Assembly (NCBI GenBank): GCA_014799985.1
Contig: JAAVGZ010000091.1
Coordinates: forward strand, 1 to 14,082
DNA length: 14,082 nucleotides
Source: Helicobacter sp.
GTDB taxonomy: Bacteria; Campylobacterota; Campylobacteria; Campylobacterales; Helicobacteraceae
Direction of reading: 5' to 3'
Under the pieces are notes generated by a model that ran no database searches, was not told where the DNA came from, and saw only the letters and a list, made by a program, of their open reading frames with translations. A program made the position numbers and the translations under genes. Numbering within the stretch: the first letter of the stretch is position 1; each line of letters begins with the position of its first letter. Below are positions 6,310-13,569 of this stretch, one piece after another.

Positions 6310-8049
6310 TTAGCCTAAGAAACCAGCTATCTTCTCCGAATCAAAATTGCCATTGCGCTCATGCTGAATCTCCGTCAGGAAATCCTGCATCAAAAAAACG
6401 GGCTCTTCACGCACGGCGACCTTGTAGGCGGTGTTTTGAATCACGAGCCGAATCTGCCCGCCCGTGAGCGGATAGCGCGCGAGGGCTTGCGGCGAGAAGT
6501 CTTTTTCGTAATGCGCATTGCGCGGCAGCATGCCCTCCCACAGGCGCAATCGCTCTCTTTCGTTGGGTTTTTTAAACTCAATCTTATAATTGAATCGCCG
6601 CGAAAACGCCGAATCAATCGACTCGAGCAGGTTCGTTGTCGCTATCAGAATGCCCCTAAATTTCTCGATTTGCTCCAAAAAGATATTTTGCATTTGGTTG
6701 TGCATTTTTTCAGCGCCGCCAAATGTCGTCTGTGTGCGCATGCTCAAGAATTGGTCGGCTTCATCGAGCAGCAAAATGGGCTCAATCTTGCTCTCGCTCA
6801 CGATGTCATAATAGGTGTCAAAAATCTTGCGCACATTCTTTTCGCTCTCGCCCACATAGAGCGAGAGAATCTTGGAGCAATCGAGGCTAATCAGCGGGCG
6901 CTTGAGCGACTTGGCGAGCGCCTTCGCCGTTACCGTTTTGCCCGTGCCAGCGGGTCCATAAAAGATAATCTTCGCCTCGATTCCGCCCTTTTTGTCGCGT
7001 ATGCCCCACATCTTGAGGCGATTGAGCACGCGCAGATTGACTTGGCGCATGAGATTCTGCAAAATCTCCTCTGTCGTGGGGCTTAGCACAATCTCGCTCA
7101 TCGTCTTGTTTGTCTCGACACACTCGAACACATCTTGCTCCTTGAGCAGCGATTGGAACTTGTTTTTCTGCGAAATCCGCTTCTTGGGGTGCGTGATTTT
7201 ATAAAGAATCTCCTCGGGGATAAAAAATGTGCGCGTAACATAGCCCGAGGCGAGCACGACTTCTTCGTAATAATCGACCAAGCCCTTTTCGAGCAGCAGG
7301 CTATGCTCATCGAGAAGCGAGCGATTCTTGATTCTGTCCACCTCTTCATCGCTAATCAGGTGCAATAGGCTGTTCATGTCGCGAATCCGCTCGTCATGGT
7401 CGGAATATTCCTCTTTGAGCAGCGCGAGAAACAGCGTGCGCTCCTTGAGGCTTAGCCCATATTCACGAAAGAATTGCTCGATACTTAGCTCTTTGTGCGT
7501 GAGCTTCAGGCGCTCATCGATGCGCGTCTCGAGCATTTCGAGGCGCGATTGTGTGGCGCGAAGCGAGGGGGAATCTTGCGTGTGATTCTCTTTGAGCAGG
7601 CTAAGCTGCGAGAGGAGGTCGATTCTTTGGAATTGGTCTTTGAGGTATTCCAAATGGTCATCATAGGGCGCAATCTCGGGCAGGTTGAACGCCACCTCGC
7701 CAACCTCGAGGAGTTTCAGAAACGAGCTCGAGAGCGCGACATTGGTCGAGAGCAGCTCGAGCAGCGCGACTTTGGAAAGAATCATCGGAAACATCTCGAC
7801 CTGCGAAAGCCAACCGAGCTCGAGCAGATGGCGAATCTCATGGATATGCTCCAAATGCGAATAGGGCTCTTTTTCTTGCCCAAAAAGCGCCATCAGCACA
7901 TCGCGCACGTTCATGTCTTCATCGCCGCGCAAGAAGGCGATTGTGAGATGTTGCAAAATGCGCGCCTCGCTCACGGAGCATTTGAGTTGGGGGTAGAGAA
8001 TTGCCTGCGAAGGGTCGGTTTGGGTGATAAAATCATTGAGAAACTTCAT
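6310..8049 (-). CDS. AAA+ ATPase with long N-terminal helical region
   Basis: The product has 579 residues from ATG 8049. The C-terminal AAA+ module is complete: Walker A GPAGTGKT at 365-372, Walker B ILLLDEAD at 425-432, sensor 1 ATTN at 470-473, arginine finger region SRRF at 483-486, and sensor 2 GGQIR at 530-534. The SRRF follows a DSAFSRRFNYKIEF pattern as in FtsH/Cdc48-like classical AAA proteins. Residues 1-350 are mostly helical and Leu-rich, without a recognised domain; this part probably binds the substrate. There is no protease or helicase domain. The start has AAAGGA before it and lies 17 bases inside the end of ftsI, so translation is probably coupled. A longer version reaching back to 8229 would lie entirely in ftsI sequence and is rejected. 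The likely role is remodelling of a protein complex; linkage to ftsI and rod genes hints at an envelope or flagellar client, which is inference. Confidence 0.85.
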   Translation of the reverse strand: MKFLNDFITQTDPSQAILYPQLKCSVSEARILQHLTIAFLRGDEDMNVRDVLMALFGQEKEPYSHLEHIHEIRHLLELGWLSQVEMFPMILSKVALLELLSTNVALSSSFLKLLEVGEVAFNLPEIAPYDDHLEYLKDQFQRIDLLSQLSLLKENHTQDSPSLRATQSRLEMLETRIDERLKLTHKELSIEQFFREYGLSLKERTLFLALLKEEYSDHDERIRDMNSLLHLISDEEVDRIKNRSLLDEHSLLLEKGLVDYYEEVVLASGYVTRTFFIPEEILYKITHPKKRISQKNKFQSLLKEQDVFECVETNKTMSEIVLSPTTEEILQNLMRQVNLRVLNRLKMWGIRDKKGGIEAKIIFYGPAGTGKTVTAKALAKSLKRPLISLDCSKILSLYVGESEKNVRKIFDTYYDIVSESKIEPILLLDEADQFLSMRTQTTFGGAEKMHNQMQNIFLEQIEKFRGILIATTNLLESIDSAFSRRFNYKIEFKKPNERERLRLWEGMLPRNAHYEKDFSPQALARYPLTGGQIRLVIQNTAYKVAVREEPVFLMQDFLTEIQHERNGNFDSEKIAGFLG

Positions 8050-9829
8050 TGCTTTCCTTTGACGCGGGCGCTGGCAGCTGCGTGAGGTATTTTTCGGCAA
8101 GCAAAAGCTCGATAATTTTTTTATAAACAGGGACGGCTGTGCGCGCGCCGAAATACGATTCTTCGGTGTTGGGCTCGAGGACGACAATGCCGATTGTGTA
8201 GCGCGACATCGCATCGGCAGCGAAGCCAAAAAAGGAGCTGTTGTAGCGGTTCACATATTTGCCGCTCTCGGCGATGTGCGCCGTGCCCGTTTTGCCGCCA
8301 ACGATGACGCCGGGCACGGCTGCGCCCTTCGCTGTGCCCGTTTGCACGGTCTTAATCAGCAAATCTTGCAGAATCACGGCGCTATTTTTTTGGATAATCT
8401 GCTGGGGTTGTTGGTGCGAAATGGGATATTTGAGGTTGTCAACGACCACACCTTCGGCAATCATCGGGTCGTTCGTTGCGCCGTTGTTGGTGATGATGTT
8501 GTAGGCTTTGAGCATTTGGATAAAGGTGCTTTGCAAGCCATAGCCATACGACACGGTCGCCTTATAGACCTCGTTGCCGAGCATTGTGCGCGTTGGAATC
8601 TTGCCATATTGCTCGAAGGGCAAGTCGATTCCGCTGCTGCGCGCGAATCCAAGCTGCACCAAGCCGTCATAGTATTGTGTCGATGAGAGCTTTTGGGCGA
8701 CTTGCGCCATGCCGATGTTGCTTGAATAAATCATGATTTCTTCGAGATTCGCCTCTTTCAGGCGGTGCGTGTCGGTGATGACGAAATTGCCGATTTTATA
8801 GCGCCCGCCATAGAGTGGGAATTTTTCTTTCAAGTCCAAGAGGTTGTTTTCGAGCAAAATGGCATAAATCAGGGGCTTGATGATGCTGCCCGGCTCGAAG
8901 GCATGCTCTACGGCGGAATTGTTCAGATTGGGATAGACATCTTTTGTGATTTTGTTGGGGTTGAAACGTTTGGTCGAAGCAAGAGCGACAATGCGCCCAC
9001 TTTGGGCTTCCATAATGCCCGCAATAATCTCTTTTGCGCCAATGCGCATATTTTCAGAATCGAGCAAACGTTCGATTTTGGTTTGGAGTTTGAGCGCGAT
9101 ATTGAGCGTCAGGCTATATCCATCGTTGCGCTCGGTATAGAGCGCGTTTTTGTTGAGGATTGGATTAAAACCAATGTCGCGCTCGGCGCGAATCCTGCCA
9201 TGTTGAATGGATTCGAGATAGCCATCATAGAATCCCTCGATGCCCTTAATGCCGCTCACGCGGGTGATTCTGTCTTCTTCGGTTTTTTGCACATAGCCCA
9301 CAAGAGGCTCCATAGAGCTCGTATAGAGATAATCACGTTGCTCGCCACTTTCGAGGATTGAAAGACCATATTTAAAAACGCGCCCCCTAGAATCTTCGTA
9401 TTCTCGAAAGACATCATAGAGATTGAGCGTATAAACAAGTTGTTTGAGGTTGGCAGCCGTTTTGGCGTCTATCGCGTAGGACAAAACGACATTGCCTTTT
9501 TTTGTCAATTTTTCGCGCACTTCCGATTCGCTCATGCCACTATAAATGCAAAACAGAGCAACAAACAAATCAAACTTGCGGGGGTCAATGTTGTAGGTGT
9601 TCACCACAGCCTTGTAGAGTTTCTTGCTCGAAGCGAGCATAAAGCCATCGCTGCTGTATATCGAGCCACGAACGGCACTCTCGAGATGTGTTGCGCGAAG
9701 CAGGGGTGGTTTGCGTTCGCTTAAGATTGTATGATATAAGGAAACCAAGAACAACAAAAAACCAAGCAGCAAAACGCCGTAGAGAACGACAATTTTGCCG
9801 GTACGTGTCTTGCTGCTTGCGAGATTCAT
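8033..9829 (-). CDS. ftsI: Penicillin-binding protein FtsI (PBP3-type division transpeptidase)
   Basis: The product has 598 residues. Residues 13-33 are a single N-terminal membrane span, residues about 50-220 the non-catalytic dimerisation domain (with RGSIYSSDG at 54-62), and residues about 240-575 the transpeptidase domain. All three active-site motifs are present: SIIK at 315-318 (Ser315 nucleophile) in FEPGSIIKP, SSN at 369-371, and KTG at 513-515 in GGKTGTA. FtsI crosslinks peptidoglycan at the division septum together with FtsW. In H. pylori ftsI (HP1556) also directly follows fliE (HP1557). Here ftsI starts six bases after the fliE stop with only a weak ribosome binding site (AGG), so translation likely depends on coupling. 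Its last 17 bases overlap the AAA+ gene. Confidence 0.93.
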   Translation of the reverse strand: MNLASSKTRTGKIVVLYGVLLLGFLLFLVSLYHTILSERKPPLLRATHLESAVRGSIYSSDGFMLASSKKLYKAVVNTYNIDPRKFDLFVALFCIYSGMSESEVREKLTKKGNVVLSYAIDAKTAANLKQLVYTLNLYDVFREYEDSRGRVFKYGLSILESGEQRDYLYTSSMEPLVGYVQKTEEDRITRVSGIKGIEGFYDGYLESIQHGRIRAERDIGFNPILNKNALYTERNDGYSLTLNIALKLQTKIERLLDSENMRIGAKEIIAGIMEAQSGRIVALASTKRFNPNKITKDVYPNLNNSAVEHAFEPGSIIKPLIYAILLENNLLDLKEKFPLYGGRYKIGNFVITDTHRLKEANLEEIMIYSSNIGMAQVAQKLSSTQYYDGLVQLGFARSSGIDLPFEQYGKIPTRTMLGNEVYKATVSYGYGLQSTFIQMLKAYNIITNNGATNDPMIAEGVVVDNLKYPISHQQPQQIIQKNSAVILQDLLIKTVQTGTAKGAAVPGVIVGGKTGTAHIAESGKYVNRYNSSFFGFAADAMSRYTIGIVVLEPNTEESYFGARTAVPVYKKIIELLLAEKYLTQLPAPASKESNEVSQ

Positions 9830-9835
9830 TCAGAC

Positions 9836-10165
9836 CTAGATTTGAGTCCTAAGAATCTCTTTGTAGGCGCTAATCGCCTTATTGCGAACCTCTAGCATCA
9901 GCTTCATGCTGTTTTCTGCCTTGCCAATGGCAATCGCCGCTTGGTGCAAATCTTTGATTTGCCCTGTGGCAACATCGGCTAACGCTTGCTCACTTTGTTG
10001 TTGATTCAGGTTGACCTCATCAACCGCACGCTTAAGAACGCTCGCAAAACTTTTATCAAGAGGAGCGTCATTAACGAACGGCTGTTGTGGCACGCCTCCA
10101 ACGGGAGCAATTGGGCTCACCGGTGCAAAAGGTGCAATTTTGCTAATTTGATTCAAATCCGCCAT
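9836..10165 (-). CDS. fliE: Flagellar hook-basal body protein FliE
   Basis: The product has 109 residues, the usual size for FliE. The N-terminus is Pro-rich and flexible (to about residue 30). The conserved part follows: DKSFASVLKRAVDEVN at 37-52, ATGQIKDLHQAAIAIGKAE at about 66-84, and the C-terminal MKLMLEVRNKAISAYKEI helix that is the family signature. FliE sits between the MS ring and the rod and is exported early by the flagellar type III system. The start at 10165 follows AAGGAG at seven bases. It lies 115 bases after flgC, a gap that holds a TATAAT, so it may have its own start of transcription in addition to readthrough from flgBC. Confidence 0.93.
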   Translation of the reverse strand: MADLNQISKIAPFAPVSPIAPVGGVPQQPFVNDAPLDKSFASVLKRAVDEVNLNQQQSEQALADVATGQIKDLHQAAIAIGKAENSMKLMLEVRNKAISAYKEILRTQI

Positions 10166-10243
10166 TTCAGACTCCTTGTCTTTGTTTTAGCCTTCTTAAA
10201 TCCTAAAGGTCTCATACACTATATCGGCAACCCGAGAAAAAGT

Positions 10244-10249
10244 ATTATA
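10244..10249 (-). promoter_or_regulatory. Candidate -10 element upstream of fliE
   Basis: On the minus strand these bases read TATAAT, in the 115-base gap between flgC and fliE. No good -35 hexamer is visible, which is usual for Helicobacter vegetative promoters. If used, the leader to fliE would be about 70 bases. Confidence 0.35.
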
Positions 10250-10280
10250 GAGACTCTAACCTATAACTCTGCTGAAAACC

Positions 10281-10778
10281 CTATGCATTTTGGAACATCG
10301 TAAGCGCTGTGCTGGTCATGTTCTTTGCACTCTGAAACGCAGCAACATTCGCTTGGTAAGCCCTTGTCGTCTCGATGAGGTTAGACATCTCCACAACAGG
10401 GTTTACATTAGGATAGGCAACATACCCCTCACTGTTTGCGTCCGGATGATGCGGTTCATATTTCATGCGTGGTTCTGTGTCATCACGCACGATTTTGTCG
10501 ATATAAACGCTCATAATGGGTGGTTGTGGCTTGCGCCCCCACTCGTCCTCGTCAAGAGGGTCTTCGTAACGCAGAAGATTGTTGTCTTCTCCTAGTTTCT
10601 TGTTCAAGACTTCGTTGAAGTCAAAAGCCCTGAAAATCACATCTTTGCGGCGATAGGGACCACCCTCATCGGTGCGTGTTGTGTTTGCGTTTGCGATGTT
10701 GCTCGAAATCATATTCAAGCGCACGCGCTGTGATGATAGCCCATAACCGCTAATATCAAAACTAGACAAAAATGACAT
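10281..10778 (-). CDS. flgC: Flagellar proximal rod protein FlgC
   Basis: The product has 165 residues. The N-terminal rod motif reads LNMISSNIANANTTRTDEG at 21-39, and the C-terminal helix carries NPVVEMSNLIETTRAYQANV followed by a segment ending MTSTALTM. These paired N- and C-terminal helices are the polymerisation elements of flagellar axial proteins, and the GGPYRRKDVIF segment (39-49) is typical for FlgC. It forms part of the proximal rod in the periplasm. The start has AGGGAGG before it. It lies 17 bases after flgB, in one operon. Confidence 0.94.
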   Translation of the reverse strand: MSFLSSFDISGYGLSSQRVRLNMISSNIANANTTRTDEGGPYRRKDVIFRAFDFNEVLNKKLGEDNNLLRYEDPLDEDEWGRKPQPPIMSVYIDKIVRDDTEPRMKYEPHHPDANSEGYVAYPNVNPVVEMSNLIETTRAYQANVAAFQSAKNMTSTALTMFQNA

Positions 10779-10795
10779 TTGAAACCTCCCTCACA

Positions 10796-11242
10796 TTATA
10801 ATGACCGACTCGATTCGAGCGCATAGGTGTACATTCCACCATGCTTTTTCAGAGCGTTTACAATCGCCTGATACATCACCGAGTTTTTGCCCAATTCGCT
10901 GGTCTCGACATCGAGATCCACGCTGTTGCCATCGTTTCGCGCAAGATGCCCATCACGATAGAAAATCGTGCTTTTGTTATCATCGGGCGTGCTTGGGTCC
11001 AGATGACGTTCATTGGGTTTCCACAATGTAAGCCTCTTATCGGGTACATAGTTTAGCAATTCTTTTGCTTTTTTCGCTAGAACTTGCTCAAAGTTAATAT
11101 CCTTGGGGCGATACATCGGTGTGTCGACATTTGCAATGTTACTTGCAATCAAATCCTGTCGAAGCGACCGATAATCAAGCGCCTTTACAGCTATCTCTTT
11201 GGCTTTGCTGTAGCTAAAAATGCTGTCTGTATTACTAATCAT
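10796..11242 (-). CDS. flgB: Flagellar proximal rod protein FlgB
   Basis: The product has 148 residues. The axial-protein motif SNIANVDTPMYR is at 34-45, after the helix ALDYRSLRQDLIA, and the C-terminal helix includes NSVMYQAIVNALKKHGGMY. FlgB is the most membrane-proximal rod subunit. AAGGA precedes the start at 11242. It is the first gene of flgB-flgC-fliE-ftsI, and a well-matched sigma-54 site lies 41 bases upstream, in line with the known RpoN control of flgBC in H. pylori. Confidence 0.93.
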   Translation of the reverse strand: MISNTDSIFSYSKAKEIAVKALDYRSLRQDLIASNIANVDTPMYRPKDINFEQVLAKKAKELLNYVPDKRLTLWKPNERHLDPSTPDDNKSTIFYRDGHLARNDGNSVDLDVETSELGKNSVMYQAIVNALKKHGGMYTYALESSRSL

Positions 11243-11282
11243 CGAAAATCCTTTTATTGCAAATCTCTAATACTCAGACTCT

Positions 11283-11298
11283 AGCAATAACAGTTCCA
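11283..11298 (-). promoter_or_regulatory. Sigma-54 (RpoN) promoter of the flgB operon
   Basis: On the minus strand the bases read TGGAACTGTTATTGCT. The GG of the -24 element and the GC of the -12 element are separated by exactly ten bases, and TGGAAC with TTGCT matches the form used by flagellar genes in Helicobacter and Campylobacter. It lies 41 bases before the flgB ATG, leaving about 30 bases of leader. RpoN with FlgR would make flgB a middle-class flagellar gene. Confidence 0.85.
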
Positions 11299-11509
11299 CA
11301 TTTGACCTCATCACGACAAAATCACGCAAATATTCTTGCGACAATCGCCAAAGCGCCCTGAAATAGGGGCTTGCAGCGCCGCAAATCCGACTTCTGCTTT
11401 TGTCATGCTGTGTCCCCATAGAGAGAAAAGGTACCCACATATATAATAACGCAAAATGGTTAATGAAAATGCGGAATCTAGAGGGATTGTTGCGATTCGC
11501 CGATTCCAA
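11299..11509. other. Non-coding stretch upstream of the flgB promoter
   Basis: About 210 bases with no convincing gene. Two overlapping minus-strand reading frames of 77 and 80 codons (11311-11544 and 11267-11509) have no good ribosome binding site and one runs into the palindromic repeat. A TATAAT on the plus strand at 11442-11447 has no -35 partner. Binding sites for the sigma-54 activator FlgR could lie here, but I cannot point to one. Confidence 0.4.
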
Positions 11510-11628
11510 GCGTCATTGCGAGCGTCCGTTAGGACGCGCAGCAATCAACAGGCAAGGAATCCCCATGATTTTAGCTTCGCACACGGTTGATTGCCACGCT
11601 CGCTCAACGGGCTCGCTCGCAATGACGC
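11510..11628. repeat. Palindromic MITE/REP-like repeat, full copy of 119 bp
   Basis: The ends are a perfect 15-bp inverted repeat: GCGTCATTGCGAGCG at 11510-11524 and its complement at 11614-11628. An inner pair, GCAATCAAC (11541-11549) and GTTGATTGC (11586-11594), is also perfect. Between the outer and inner pairs of the left arm sits a small hairpin, GCGTCC-GTTA-GGACGC (11522-11537). No transposase is encoded. A related full copy lies at 13901-14010 and half copies at 13838-13872 and 14039-14082. Confidence 0.85.
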
Positions 11629-11728
11629 AAGAATAACACACACAAAATACCCACCACCATTCTAAACGCAACAAAAAGCAGACTCGAGCTTCAGCAAACA
11701 AAAAGGAGAGTTACGGCAGAATCACTTC

Positions 11729-11756
11729 GCCCGCTGCCTTTGCGGGCACCGCGGGC
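11729..11756 (+). other. Switchable hairpin in the toxin leader
   Basis: GCCCGC (11729-11734) can pair with either of two copies of GCGGGC, at 11742-11747 or 11751-11756. The two mutually exclusive stems lie 12 to 39 bases before the toxin's Shine-Dalgarno. Alternative leader structures are a known part of AapA regulation in H. pylori. On the minus strand the same stem lies about where an 80-base antisense RNA would end. Confidence 0.5.
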
Positions 11757-11812
11757 AACCTATTATTGAAGGAGTTTGCCATGTCGCACAAACGACCTGT
11801 CAAGCGTCCTAT
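11732..11812 (-). ncRNA. Predicted IsoA-like antisense antitoxin RNA
   Basis: A minus-strand TATAAT lies inside the toxin ORF at 11819-11824, so transcription should begin near 11812 and run across the toxin start codon and its Shine-Dalgarno (11768-11774), fully complementary to them. IsoA RNAs of H. pylori are about 80 bases and have this geometry. The 3' end given here assumes that size and coincides with the GCCCGC/GCGGGC stem; no canonical T-run terminator follows directly, so the end is uncertain. Confidence 0.45.
11768..11774 (+). promoter_or_regulatory. Shine-Dalgarno of the AapA-like toxin
   Basis: GAAGGAG lies six bases before ATG 11781, a strong site. It falls within the region that the predicted antisense RNA would cover. 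Confidence 0.7.
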
Positions 11813-11876
11813 CCGCACATTATATCTCAAAATTCACCTTTTTTGGCTGAAATTTGAGATTTTCATCGAACGATAG
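11781..11876 (+). CDS. aapA: AapA-family type I toxin peptide, 31 residues
   Basis: The ORF encodes a basic, amphipathic peptide: MSHKRPVKRPIR, then TLYLKI, then HLFWLKFEIFIER. AapA1 of H. pylori has the same plan: a Lys-rich start, the identical TLYLKI core, a hydrophobic helix and a basic C-terminus. That core is what made me call the family. AapA peptides insert into the inner membrane and stop growth, causing rod-to-coccoid change, and are silenced by IsoA antisense RNA. Support here: a strong Shine-Dalgarno, an antisense TATAAT encoded by the TLY codons (ACA TTA TAT), inverted repeats within the mRNA (11805-11813 with 11872-11880; 11824-11831 with 11853-11860) and a terminator just downstream. 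A weak candidate promoter is CAGAAT (11717-11722), which would start the RNA at the leader hairpin. Gene finders would normally miss it. Confidence 0.82.
   Translation: MSHKRPVKRPIRTLYLKIHLFWLKFEIFIER
11819..11824 (-). promoter_or_regulatory. -10 element of the antisense (IsoA-like) RNA, inside the toxin ORF
   Basis: On the minus strand the bases read TATAAT, a perfect -10. They are the complement of the codons for Thr-Leu-Tyr in the conserved toxin core, so the same bases specify toxin residues and the antitoxin promoter. Confidence 0.6.
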
Positions 11877-11882
11877 GACGTT

Positions 11883-11904
11883 GCCAGCCCAATCAAGGGC
11901 TGGC
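11883..11904 (+). terminator. Intrinsic terminator of the AapA-like toxin gene
   Basis: GCCAGCCC, loop AATCAA, GGGCTGGC: a perfect 8-bp stem, followed by GCTCTTTTGGTTTT. It starts six bases after the toxin stop codon. On the minus strand there is no T run after the stem, so it does not serve the methyltransferase gene. Some transcripts may read on to the TTTTT at 11927-11931. Confidence 0.75.
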
Positions 11905-11953
11905 GCTCTTTTGGTTTTGTTGCCCGTTTTTATGATGACACGACCAAATGCCA

Positions 11954-13518
11954 TCAGCAAATCCCAAGCTGCTTATAGATGGGCAAACGTTGCAAAAACT
12001 CCTGCGCCATTCTCTCAATCTCGGCGATATTCTCGGAATCCTCGCTCAATACCTTGCCGTCTTTGACATGCTTGCGCCCCTGCGGCTTGTAGATGTCCCA
12101 AACATAGCGCGCAAGCTCGTCTTTGCTCTTGCGATTCTCCATGTGCGCCTTTATCATCAGCTGCACCGTGTCAGAAATCATTACCCCGCTGCCCGTCAAA
12201 GGGCTTGCGACAAACACGCTGCCGTTCTTGAGCGTCTGCTGCTCGAACAGATTCCGATTGTACGCATCGACTTGCTTCTTGACTTTGTTGCTGTATTTTT
12301 GGCATGGCAGGCACATTCCCTGCGAAACCAAAAGGCTAAGCGCATTGAGCAATTGCGGGAACGCAATCCCCGTACCTTGCTGAATCTCGCGCATCATCTT
12401 GAGCGCGAAGCTCCTTTGCGCGAGCATATCGAGCACCTTGTCATAAATATCAAGCGCGAGCTCGGCTTGCCCTCGTGGCGTGCCAATCTTATTTTTAAAT
12501 TCATTCAAGGGCTTCAGCAAGACAAATTCCGTGTTCAATAGCTTCTGCATAATCTCGAATGGATTGAGTTTCGCGTGCCCCTTTTGGTAGATGTCGGTGC
12601 GGAATTGGCGATTCACATAGAAATCCTTGAGCTGCTCGCGGAAAATCCTGTTTTTAATCGATTTCAAGAATGCCAAACCTTCGGGCGAAACATTCAAATC
12701 CTCGTAATGCTCGATAATCTTGGCGCTGCATGCATAGCTGCATTTGCCCATGTCTTGCATGCGCGCCGCAACATCGCTAAACCAAAACAGCTCCCACGTG
12801 CCGGCGAAATACTCATGGGCGACATAATTTTCTTTGCGATTATCCACATATTTTTTGACATCTGCGAGAACCCTTTGGCTAACGGGTGTCGATGTCATAT
12901 AGCTTGGTTGGGATTGCAAAAAAGATTCGAAGAATCCGAGCATATTGTGCACTTTTTCGATTGTTCCGCCCGAAGAATATTCAGAAAAGAGCTTTAGGAC
13001 ATGCCGCGAGGGCGCTTTGGGCGACCAGCCGGGGTGGCAATTGTACGAAGCATAAACGACTCCGCCGGGCTTGAGCGTTTGGCGGACAATCTGCAACATC
13101 GCGTCTTGCGTGGGGCGCGGGACCCACGAAAAAATCCCGTGGAAAACGATATAGTCAAACTGCGGCTTCTCGTCTGCAAAGCGCACGAGCAATTCATCGA
13201 AGCTATCCTCTAATAATGTAACATTGGCGCCCCCCCCCCCCCCCGCACACTATTGCGCGCCATGAAGGTGTGCGATGGATTGAAGTCTGTGCCGACAAAC
13301 TGCCCATCATGCGTTGCTGCGTGGATATTGAGGCTCGTGCCGCGCCCAAAGGCTAGCTCGAGATATGAGATTCCCTCGTGCGTGCCCACGCGCTCGCGCA
13401 AGCCCACATCAAGCCCCGCGATTGTGAGGTTGAGATTGAGCAGCATCGGGCTCAACTCGACCACATAGCTATCGATGTAATCCACATCGGTGACGTATCC
13501 TTGATTCCATGTTGACAT
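11954..13518 (-). CDS. Phase-variable class I SAM methyltransferase with regulatory domain, OFF (two halves)
   Basis: The 5' part starts at ATG 13518 with AAGGA before it. It begins MSTWNQGYVTDVDYIDSY and carries the SAM-binding motif YLELAFGRGTSLN at 52-64 and GTDFNPSH at 76-83. It then enters a 15-G tract, is shifted, and ends at a stop at 13210. The 3' part continues in another frame with VTLLEDSFDELLVRFADEK, FDYIVFHGIFSWV and LKPGGVVYASYNCHPGW, all standard for this family, followed by about 350 residues matching the methyltransferase regulatory region (PF10119 type) and a helical, probably winged-helix C-terminus. With 13 or 16 G the frames join into about 520 residues; with 15 they do not. 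Its substrate is unknown: family members are thought to act on protein or small molecules, and no DNA methyltransferase motif is seen. The 3' half alone lacks the SAM motif, so a start within it (TTG 13192) would not give an active enzyme. Confidence 0.85.
13230..13244 (-). repeat. Poly-G tract of 15, phase-variation switch
   Basis: Fifteen C on the plus strand are fifteen G in the coding direction of the methyltransferase gene. They encode Arg-Gly-Gly-Gly-Gly in the loop after GTDFNPSH. Tracts of this length slip readily during replication in Helicobacter and Campylobacter. The gene is in frame at 13 or 16 G and out of frame at 14 or 15. Confidence 0.9.
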
Positions 13519-13569
13519 TGTGTTCCTTTTTGTTGGTTTCGGCATTCTTGGCTTGTCGCCGCTTTTTTG

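Noticed and set aside
8050..8229. A 60-codon upstream extension of the AAA+ ATPase reading frame
   Set aside because: It lies wholly inside the conserved ftsI C-terminal coding sequence, has Ser/Arg-rich composition typical of a shadow frame, and ATG 8049 has a good ribosome binding site.
11267..11544. Two overlapping minus-strand frames of 77 and 80 codons upstream of flgB
   Set aside because: No ribosome binding sites; one runs over the sigma-54 promoter, the other into the palindromic repeat; composition not protein-like.
11883..11904. The strong stem as a bidirectional terminator also serving the methyltransferase gene
   Set aside because: No T run follows the stem on the minus strand.
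11954..13192. The 3' half of the methyltransferase as an independent gene starting at TTG 13192
   Set aside because: It would start inside the conserved methyltransferase core without the SAM-binding motif and lacks a ribosome binding site; the poly-G frameshift explains it better.
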